A DNA stretch of 58,027 nucleotides, taken from the NCBI GenBank assembly GCA_019118885.1, contig DWYB01000077.1:1-58027 (forward strand), read 5' to 3'. Each line of letters opens with the position of its first letter. The first letter of the stretch is position 1. The position numbers and the translations under genes are program-made. The notes under the pieces were generated by a model. That model made no database searches, was not told the DNA's origin, and worked only from the letters and a program-made list of their open reading frames with translations. The DNA comes from Candidatus Mediterraneibacter surreyensis (GTDB lineage Bacteria; Bacillota; Clostridia; Lachnospirales; Lachnospiraceae). Positions 52,243-58,027 of this stretch are shown here, one piece after another.

Positions 52243-53577
52243 TCAGTTCCACCCCTCTGCGCCTTTTTCTGTCATAAACTCATCTACATCTTTCTGGAAT
52301 CTGTCAAGGACCGCTTTCCCGTCCATATTCCCTTTGGATGGAGCTTCCAGGAAGTATACCCAAAGTGTATTTCCAAACAGAGGCTGCAATGTATCGATAT
52401 ACTGATTCATCTGAGCAACAACCTTTCCACTGTCCATATACTCGTTATATATTGTCAGTACATCCGGATTCATTGCATCCTGATTACCGTCAACCCCTTC
52501 GATATTCGGGAAGCCGGGGCGTGATTCAAAATAAAGATTCCCATACTCGGGCGTGCTCCAAAGCTCGAAGACTTTTTTGATCACATCCAGATTCTCCGTA
52601 TCCTTATTGACCGCGATGCCCATCGCAGTCGGCAGATATGCAAGCACGTCTTTGTCATCATATCCTACCGGCGGATTGAAGATTGTAAAGTTCGCATCTG
52701 GATAAGACTCTTCGATCGATGTCAGGATTTCGGTCGCGCCGTAGATCATAGCGATCTCGCCGCTCGCAAGACGACCGAGGATTTCATCATAGCTGACCGT
52801 CATGTAGTCTTCATTTACATATCCTTTTTTAAACAGGTCAAGATACTCGTCGATCACTTCCGCCATCTCCGGGTAATCATTGAATTCCGCCTGATGTGTC
52901 AGGATCTTATCTGCAAAATCTTCACACGCCTCTTCCGTGCCAAGAGCCCTTGCCATACCAGACGTCATCCAAATCTGCGGAACCCATGTATCGGACGGAA
53001 TTGCGATCGGTGTAATACCATCCGCCTTCAACTGGTCGCAGATTGCATAGAATTCGTCTAACGTCTCCGGCAATTCTGTGATTCCTTCCTTTTCAAAGAC
53101 ATCCTTGTTGTATATCATCCCCTGGAAACCATTTGATGCCTCAAAGCAATATCCGTAATGCTTTCCATTGTATTCTGTCATCTCCGGCGTCGCCACTTTT
53201 TCCATCCACGGCTCATCGTCAAGAGCTACAAAGAATTCCTCCGGGTTCACTGCCGCGAACAGATCTGCAAACTGGTAAACGACCAGATCCGGCGCCTCGT
53301 GTGAGTCCAGCCTCATCTTCATCAGATTGTCATACTGGTCATCCGGGATCACTTCAAATTCGATAGAAATATTCTCTTCTTCCTCCAGTTTCTCTACCAT
53401 TTCCTGCAGCCCGGAATACCACCTGGACTGTTGAACCATACCTGTAAGTTCCACATGTTCTTTCTCATCCGTGCCGCCCTCTCCCGAGCTTCCGCCCGAA
53501 GAACCACACGCTGCCATTGAAGCAGTCATGACAAATGTCAAACCTAATGCTGTTAATTTTTTTAACGACTTTTTCAT
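52243..53577 (-). CDS. Extracellular sugar-binding lipoprotein, system 2
   Basis: A 444-residue family 1 solute-binding protein. The signal peptide has lipobox MTASMAAC with a Gly/Ser linker after it; SBP motifs include GFQGMIYNKDVFEKEGI and AIPSDTWVPQIWMTSG. I start at 53577 (MKKSLKKL) behind AGAGGTG/AAAGG; the longer frame lacks a ribosome site and contains the promoter. It heads the operon SBP, two permeases, Gfo/Idh enzyme, YesM and YesN. No ATPase is encoded. Confidence 0.9.
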   Translation of the reverse strand: MKKSLKKLTALGLTFVMTASMAACGSSGGSSGEGGTDEKEHVELTGMVQQSRWYSGLQEMVEKLEEEENISIEFEVIPDDQYDNLMKMRLDSHEAPDLVVYQFADLFAAVNPEEFFVALDDEPWMEKVATPEMTEYNGKHYGYCFEASNGFQGMIYNKDVFEKEGITELPETLDEFYAICDQLKADGITPIAIPSDTWVPQIWMTSGMARALGTEEACEDFADKILTHQAEFNDYPEMAEVIDEYLDLFKKGYVNEDYMTVSYDEILGRLASGEIAMIYGATEILTSIEESYPDANFTIFNPPVGYDDKDVLAYLPTAMGIAVNKDTENLDVIKKVFELWSTPEYGNLYFESRPGFPNIEGVDGNQDAMNPDVLTIYNEYMDSGKVVAQMNQYIDTLQPLFGNTLWVYFLEAPSKGNMDGKAVLDRFQKDVDEFMTEKGAEGWN

Positions 53578-53621
53578 TCCTTTCACCTCTTTTGAAATTG
53601 AGCGCTCGTCTTTATGCCTTA

Positions 53622-53681
53622 AGTATACATTTATCATTCCTTCATCTAAATGGACATTTTCAAAAAAAACATGGAAATTTT
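53622..53681 (-). promoter_or_regulatory. Promoter of sugar system 2 with 21-bp-spaced direct repeats
   Basis: ATGGACATTTT (53650-53660) and ATGGAAATTTT (53671-53681) are direct repeats starting 21 bp apart (two helical turns), as expected for AraC-type activators. A -10 TATACT lies at 53627-53622 and a poor -35 TTTAGA at 53650-53645, next to the proximal repeat. This suggests activation by the YesN-like regulator. Confidence 0.65.
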
Positions 53682-53731
53682 TAAAATCCAAAAAACTGTA
53701 GATTCATGGCAATCCGGTAGAGAATTGAAGC

Positions 53732-54676
53732 TTAATCTTTAATCTGTGCCAACACTGCTTTCAGCTCTTCTGCGGATTTCTTTAATTTTTCTTTTTCCTC
53801 ATCACTCAGACTGATCTCCAGCACCTGCTCCGCTCCTTTATTCCCCACGATCGTCGGGATACTCAGGCACAGTCCGTCCAGTCCGTATTCACCGTTAAGC
53901 GACACCGATATCGGCACCACTGCATGACTGTCTCTGACGATCGCCTCCGCGATCCTCGCCGCTGCCATCCCGATCCCGTAATACGTAGCTCCTTTTCTCT
54001 CGATGATCTCATATGCGCTGTCACGTACCGCGTGGTAGATTTCGTCCATCTCCGTATCAAAATTATCGAATCCCCTCATTCTTGCGAACTCCCTTATGCC
54101 GATCCCGTAAACATTTGCGCAACTCCATACTGCAAGCTCACTGTCTCCATGTTCGCCTGCGATGAATGCATGGACGTTCCTGCTGTCCACGTCAAGCTTC
54201 TCGCTGATCAGGTATTTCAGTCTCGCCGTATCAAGCACCGTACCGGAACCGATCACCCGCTCCTTGGGGAAACCTGATTCTTTTAAAGCGACCTGCGTCA
54301 GAATGTCCACCGGATTCGACACGATCATCAGGATCCCCTCGCAGTTCACCCGTTTTATCTCACGGATGATCGACTTCATGATCTTTGAATTCTTTTGCAC
54401 AAGATCCAGCCTCGTCTCTCCCGGCTTCTGGTTCGCCCCTGCCGTAATGATCACGACAGCCGCGTCTGCTATATCTTCATAACTGCCCGCTACGATATCC
54501 ATCGCATGGGCAAACGGAAGTCCGTGACTGATATCCATCGCCTCTCCCTCTTCTTTCGCCTGCACCGCATCGATAAGCACAAGCTCCGAAAATGTCCCTT
54601 TCTGCATCAGAGTATACGCGATCGTCGATCCCACAAATCCACATCCTATCACTGCTGCTTTCTGTATATTTACCAT
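53732..54676 (-). CDS. ldh: L-lactate dehydrogenase
   Basis: A 314-residue NAD-dependent L-lactate dehydrogenase that reduces pyruvate to lactate and regenerates NAD in fermentation. Motifs: GCGFVGSTIA (NAD), GANQKPGETRLDL (mobile loop with catalytic arginine), SNPVDILT, and the catalytic histidine in AGEHGDSE. The start at 54676 has an AAGGAGG site eight bases upstream. It stands alone behind its own promoter, which carries a 17-bp inverted repeat. Confidence 0.94.
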   Translation of the reverse strand: MVNIQKAAVIGCGFVGSTIAYTLMQKGTFSELVLIDAVQAKEEGEAMDISHGLPFAHAMDIVAGSYEDIADAAVVIITAGANQKPGETRLDLVQKNSKIMKSIIREIKRVNCEGILMIVSNPVDILTQVALKESGFPKERVIGSGTVLDTARLKYLISEKLDVDSRNVHAFIAGEHGDSELAVWSCANVYGIGIREFARMRGFDNFDTEMDEIYHAVRDSAYEIIERKGATYYGIGMAAARIAEAIVRDSHAVVPISVSLNGEYGLDGLCLSIPTIVGNKGAEQVLEISLSDEEKEKLKKSAEELKAVLAQIKD

Positions 54677-54724
54677 CCTGTTAACCTCCTTCAATCATTT
54701 GCATACTAATTTGCTGTTATATTT

Positions 54725-54785
54725 CCTAGTTTTTTACTAGGATTTATTTATATGCTTATTATATTATAATTTCCAGAAAAATCAA
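54725..54785 (-). promoter_or_regulatory. ldh promoter with inverted repeat
   Basis: On the minus strand TTGATT (54785-54780) and TATAAT (54763-54758) are 16 nt apart. Downstream, CCTAGT-TTTTT-ACTAGG (54725-54741) is a perfect inverted repeat near +17 to +33. It may be an operator or an RNA hairpin. It does not match the TTGTGA/TCACAA Rex pattern often found at such genes. Confidence 0.6.
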
Positions 54786-54829
54786 TAGGTTGTGTGGTAT
54801 TTTTTCCCATACACTCCTCTGCATACATA

Positions 54830-54858
54830 TTGCTTTTCCCGGCTTTTCGTTCTATATT
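54830..54858 (+). promoter_or_regulatory. Ferritin promoter
   Basis: TTGCTT (54830-54835) and TATATT (54853-54858) are 17 nt apart. The gene start at 54901 has an AAAGGGG site. Confidence 0.6.
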
Positions 54859-54900
54859 ATAGATTGTAAAATATTTATATTCTGAAAGGGGATCATATTC

Positions 54901-55413
54901 ATGTTAAACGAAAAAGTAGCTGAACTTTTGAATACTCAGATCAATAAGGAATTTTATTCGGCGTACCTGTATCTTTCCTTCTCAAATTATTTTTCCGATG
55001 AAGGACTGGACGGATTTGCAAACTGGTATAATGTGCAGGCCCAGGAAGAGCGCGACCACGCTATGCTTTTCGTGCAGTACATGCAGAATAACGATGCAAA
55101 GATCACTTTTGAAGCGATCGAAAAACCGGATTCCGAATTCAGCAGCCATCTGGAAGTACTCGAAGCCGGACTGGAACACGAGCGCTACGTGACCGGACTG
55201 ATCAATAATATCTACGGAGCTGCTTACGACGTAAAAGATTTCCGCACCATGCAGTTCCTTGACTGGTTTGTCAAAGAGCAGGGCGAAGAAGAGACAAATG
55301 CAAACGATCTTATCAAGAAGATGAACCTGTTCGGAACAGATCCGAAGAGCCTGTATCTGCTCGATCAGGAACTGGCGGCAAGGACATATGCTGCGCCGTC
55401 ACTGGTGCTGTAA
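54901..55413 (+). CDS. ftnA: Ferritin (FtnA-type iron storage protein)
   Basis: A 170-residue non-haem ferritin. Ferroxidase ligands are visible in KEFYSAYLYLSFSNYF and AQEERDHAMLF, with a later E-Q-E-E segment (KEQGEEETNAN). Length and the four-helix pattern match bacterial ferritins. It forms 24-mers that oxidise and store iron. It is divergent from ldh and is followed by a large imperfect palindrome. Confidence 0.94.
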   Translation: MLNEKVAELLNTQINKEFYSAYLYLSFSNYFSDEGLDGFANWYNVQAQEERDHAMLFVQYMQNNDAKITFEAIEKPDSEFSSHLEVLEAGLEHERYVTGLINNIYGAAYDVKDFRTMQFLDWFVKEQGEEETNANDLIKKMNLFGTDPKSLYLLDQELAARTYAAPSLVL

Positions 55414-55455
55414 CTTCGTGATTATCGGAGAGACACTTCTGTTTGGATGAACATA

Positions 55456-55739
55456 GAAAATCAGTTGGATACAGGCCGATATGATACACCTTTCGGATCA
55501 GTCGGGAGTGCAATACTGCCGGCGACTGTGGAAAAAGGGTAGATAAACTTTAACCCTGAGATATAGCGTTAATCAGCCGGACGGAATTGTCTGAGCAACG
55601 CGTTGTCCGTTCGGCTGATTGCTTTTAGCTATATTTCAGGGTTATTAGTTTATCTTCCTTTTGTAACCCGGAGCCGGAAGCATTGCACTCCCGGCTGATC
55701 CGGATACGTGAATGATTCCTCTGTATCCGGGTGATTTTC
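55456..55739. repeat. 284-bp imperfect palindrome (MITE-like or structured RNA)
   Basis: The outer arms 55456-55474 and 55721-55739, the middle arms 55494-55514 and 55682-55702, and the inner arms 55571-55585 and 55606-55620 are inverted copies with few mismatches. All are centred near 55596-55598, so the whole 284 bp folds on itself without large gaps. It fills the gap between ferritin and dnaJ, which end towards it. No coding frame is credible inside it. Confidence 0.8.
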
Positions 55740-55779
55740 GGATGATTTATTGCAGGATGTCTCGCCGACATACACGAAT

Positions 55780-56976
55780 TTAATCCTCAAAGACTTCTTT
55801 CATCTTATCCATGAAGCCTTTCTTTTTCTTCTTATCGCCTTTTTCCGACTTTTCATCTGCGTCATCGTTCTGGTGCAGGGTATTTCCTGTCAGCTCGTCA
55901 AACCTGCGCAGTGCTTCTTTAGCCTCCGCGCTCAGTCTCTCAGGGGTCTGGATCACAAGTGTGACATAATGGTCTCCTCTTACCTGAGAATTCCGAAGCG
56001 ACGGCACACCTTTTCCTTTCAGGCGCACTTTTGTGTCTGTCTTGGTTCCCGGTTTGACAGTGTAGATCACATCGCCGTCCACAGTCTTTATGCGGATATC
56101 TCCGCCCAGTGTGGCAACTGCGAATGAGATAGGCACGGTCGAGAAAATATGGACGTCCTGTCTCTGGAAGATCGGATGATGGGATACATTCACCTCAACA
56201 AGCAGATCTCCTCTCGGGCCGCCGTTTACGCCCGGCTCGCCCTTATCGCGGATACGGACGCTCTGTCCGTTGTCAATACCTGCGGGAATTGTAACCTTGA
56301 TTCTCTTTTTACTTGATGTATATCCTGTACCTGCGCATTTCGGGCATTTCTCTTTAATCACTTTACCGGAACCTCCGCAGTTCGGACAGGTCTGCACATT
56401 CTGTACTGTTCCGAAGAAAGACTGTGAGGTGTAGACAACCTGTCCCCTGCCGCCGCATTTCGGGCAGGTCTCGGGTGATGTACCCGGTTTTGCGCCTGTA
56501 CCGTTACAATCCTCGCACGGATCTTTCAGGATCAGGTCAAGTTCTTTCTCGCAGCCAAAGACAGCTTCCTCGAATGTAATGCGGATACTCTTTCTGATAT
56601 TGGCGCCTTTCATCGGCCCGTTTCCGGCACGGCCGCCCCTTCGGCCGCCTCCGAACAGATCGCCGAATATATCTCCGAATATATCACTGAAATCAGCACC
56701 GCTGAAATCAAAGCCGCCGAATCCGCCTGCACCGCCGGCGCCGCCTTCAAATGCCGCATGGCCGAACTGGTCATACTGACGCCGTTTTTCAGCGTCGCTT
56801 AAGACAGCATATGCCTCTGAAGCCTCTTTGAATTTCTTCTCGGCCTCTTTGTCTCCCGGATTCATATCGGGATGATATTTTTTTGCAAGTGCACGATAAG
56901 CTTTCTTGATCGCCGCCTCATCAGCGTCTCTGCTTACTCCGAGCACCTCATAATAATCTCTCTTTGTCTCTGCCAT
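55780..56976 (-). CDS. dnaJ: Chaperone protein DnaJ
   Basis: A 398-residue type I Hsp40. J domain with HPD in [10 protein letters not shown], Gly/Phe-rich region (about residues 75-120), four zinc-binding repeats [24 protein letters not shown] and CPKCAGTG, a C-terminal substrate domain and a Lys/Asp-rich tail. It stimulates DnaK ATPase and delivers substrates. It follows dnaK on the same strand, separated by a terminator, so it may also have its own promoter. Confidence 0.96.
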   Translation of the reverse strand: MAETKRDYYEVLGVSRDADEAAIKKAYRALAKKYHPDMNPGDKEAEKKFKEASEAYAVLSDAEKRRQYDQFGHAAFEGGAGGAGGFGGFDFSGADFSDIFGDIFGDLFGGGRRGGRAGNGPMKGANIRKSIRITFEEAVFGCEKELDLILKDPCEDCNGTGAKPGTSPETCPKCGGRGQVVYTSQSFFGTVQNVQTCPNCGGSGKVIKEKCPKCAGTGYTSSKKRIKVTIPAGIDNGQSVRIRDKGEPGVNGGPRGDLLVEVNVSHHPIFQRQDVHIFSTVPISFAVATLGGDIRIKTVDGDVIYTVKPGTKTDTKVRLKGKGVPSLRNSQVRGDHYVTLVIQTPERLSAEAKEALRRFDELTGNTLHQNDDADEKSEKGDKKKKKGFMDKMKEVFED

Positions 56977-57000
56977 AACTGGAATACTCTACCTTTCACG

Positions 57001-57040
57001 AAAAAATCTACGAAACCACCCAGTGGTTCCGTAGAATTTT
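57001..57040 (-). terminator. Terminator between dnaK and dnaJ
   Basis: TCTACGAAACCAC (57007-57019) and GTGGTTCCGTAGA (57023-57035) form a 13-bp stem with one mismatch and a 3-base loop. On the transcribed strand six T follow (57006-57001). Confidence 0.85.
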
Positions 57041-57099
57041 TCTTATTCTTATCATGAAACAATGGGAAGATTCCCTGTGCTCTATTCAAATCCGGCAGC

Positions 57100-58027
57100 T
57101 TAGACTTCTTTATAGTCTCCGTCTACCACATCATCACCCTGGAAACCGTCCGGAGCCGGACCCGCGCCTGCTCCCGGGTTCGGGCCTGCGCCTGCTCCCG
57201 GATTCGGGCCGCCTGCTGCACCGGCGCCTGCGCCTGCCTGCTCATACATCTTTGTGAACAGTTTCTGTGCGCTCTCCATCAGTTTCTCTTTTGCAGCCTT
57301 GATCTCAGCAACATCAGCATCTGCTGCTGTCTCAGGAGTAGATTTTGCAAGTACGTCTTTCAGTGCCTGAACATCTGCCTCAACTGCTGCTTTATCATTT
57401 GCATCCAGCTTGTCGCCTACATCTTTGAGGGCTTTCTCTGTCTGGAATACCATAGCGTCTGCTTCATTTCTCGCATCGATCGCTTCTTTTCTCTTCTTGT
57501 CCTGAGCCTCGAACTCAGCTGCCTCTTTGACTGCTTTGTCGATCTCTGCATCAGACATGTTGGAGCCTGCTGTGATCGTGATGTGCTGCTCTTTGCCTGT
57601 ACCAAGATCCTTAGCGGATACATTTACGATACCGTTTGCATCGATATCGAATGTAACTTCGATCTGCGGTACTCCACGCGGAGCCGGCGGGATTCCGTCC
57701 AGTCTGAACTGTCCGAGTGACTTGTTGTCCTTTGCGAACTGTCTCTCGCCCTGTACTACGTTAATATCAACGGCTGTCTGGTTATCAGCGGCTGTGGAGA
57801 AGATCTGGCTCTTCTTTGTCGGGATCGTAGTATTTCTCTCGATCAGTCTTGTAGCGACACCGCCCATCGTCTCGATGGAAAGTGACAGCGGAGTAACATC
57901 CAGAAGAAGGATATCGCCTGCGCCTGCATCGCCTGCAAGTTTACCGCCCTGTACAGAAGCACCGAGTGCAACACACTCATCCGGGTTCAGGGATTTGCTC
58001 GGCTCTTTGCCTGTCAGTCTCTTAACC
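57100..58027 (-). CDS. dnaK: Chaperone protein DnaK (N-terminus outside the window)
   Basis: The frame stays open from 57100 to the window edge, giving about the last 309 residues. The end of the ATPase domain ([17 protein letters not shown]), linker [13 protein letters not shown], the substrate-binding domain ([18 protein letters not shown]) and the helical lid are present. The C-terminal tail is an unusual Gly/Ala/Pro repeat (units of PNPGAGAG) before the final [11 protein letters not shown]. Typical DnaK ends with an acidic E-E-V-D-like tail, and the repeat insertion looks lineage-specific. Confidence 0.95.
   Translation of the reverse strand, partial: VKRLTGKEPSKSLNPDECVALGASVQGGKLAGDAGAGDILLLDVTPLSLSIETMGGVATRLIERNTTIPTKKSQIFSTAADNQTAVDINVVQGERQFAKDNKSLGQFRLDGIPPAPRGVPQIEVTFDIDANGIVNVSAKDLGTGKEQHITITAGSNMSDAEIDKAVKEAAEFEAQDKKRKEAIDARNEADAMVFQTEKALKDVGDKLDANDKAAVEADVQALKDVLAKSTPETAADADVAEIKAAKEKLMESAQKLFTKMYEQAGAGAGAAGGPNPGAGAGPNPGAGAGPAPDGFQGDDVVDGDYKEV

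Overview
This window looks like a chromosomal segment from a Gram-positive anaerobic gut clostridium, most likely a Lachnospiraceae relative. The basis is family-level: strong AGGAGG-type ribosome binding sites, a B12-dependent class II ribonucleotide reductase, an anaerobic sulfatase-maturating radical SAM enzyme, a Feo iron system with small metal-binding partner proteins, YesMN/AraC regulation of sugar importers, and DUF6110/DUF6219-type small proteins. I see no rRNA, tRNA, insertion sequence, prophage or CRISPR array. Both edges cut genes: a TetR regulator at the left and dnaK at the right.

Layout. 1-6.9 kb: TetR regulator with its own promoter and operator, cysK and an O-acetylhomoserine sulfhydrylase, a small alarmone synthetase, aroD, a membrane protein and a membrane-anchored methyltransferase. 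7.1-8.8 kb: an AT-rich HipBA toxin-antitoxin pair with three evenly spaced palindromic operators. 8.8-19.4 kb: a catabolic block, all on the minus strand. It holds a polar amino acid ABC importer, a cytidylate-kinase-like protein, an AraC regulator, two class III PLP enzymes, an APH-fold kinase, an SDR and an iron-type alcohol dehydrogenase, with a LysR gene at its downstream end. Import, phosphorylation, PLP-dependent elimination and alcohol/aldehyde redox steps together suggest use of an amino alcohol such as 5-hydroxylysine; this is inference. 19.4-26.9 kb: nrdJ with an NrdR-box-like site, a MATE/MarR operon, a ROK kinase, the anSME-like gene coupled to a 52-residue activase-like fragment, and an acidic lipoprotein.

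27.1-30.9 kb: a YtrA-GntR-controlled pair of ABC exporters behind a near-perfect promoter and a 27-bp operator. 30.9-39.5 kb: metal homeostasis, comprising a P-type ATPase with an unusual SCALKL motif plus two small partner proteins, a Fur-like regulator, two membrane-anchored HMA proteins, feoB, feoA and a divergent DtxR-type regulator. An operator array with an exact 20-bp period lies between feoA and the DtxR gene. A GH29 fucosidase gene with an in-frame TAA just before its predicted nucleophile sits inside this block. 39.5-53.7 kb: two sugar ABC systems, each with a paralogous Gfo/Idh/MocA oxidoreductase. One is LacI-controlled and the other carries a YesMN two-component pair. Neither has its own ATPase or a glycosidase. 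53.7-58.0 kb: L-lactate dehydrogenase, ferritin, a 284-bp imperfect palindrome, dnaJ and the C-terminal part of dnaK.

All gene calls come from reading translated sequence and motifs by eye; no similarity search was run. Promoters and operators are pattern matches.
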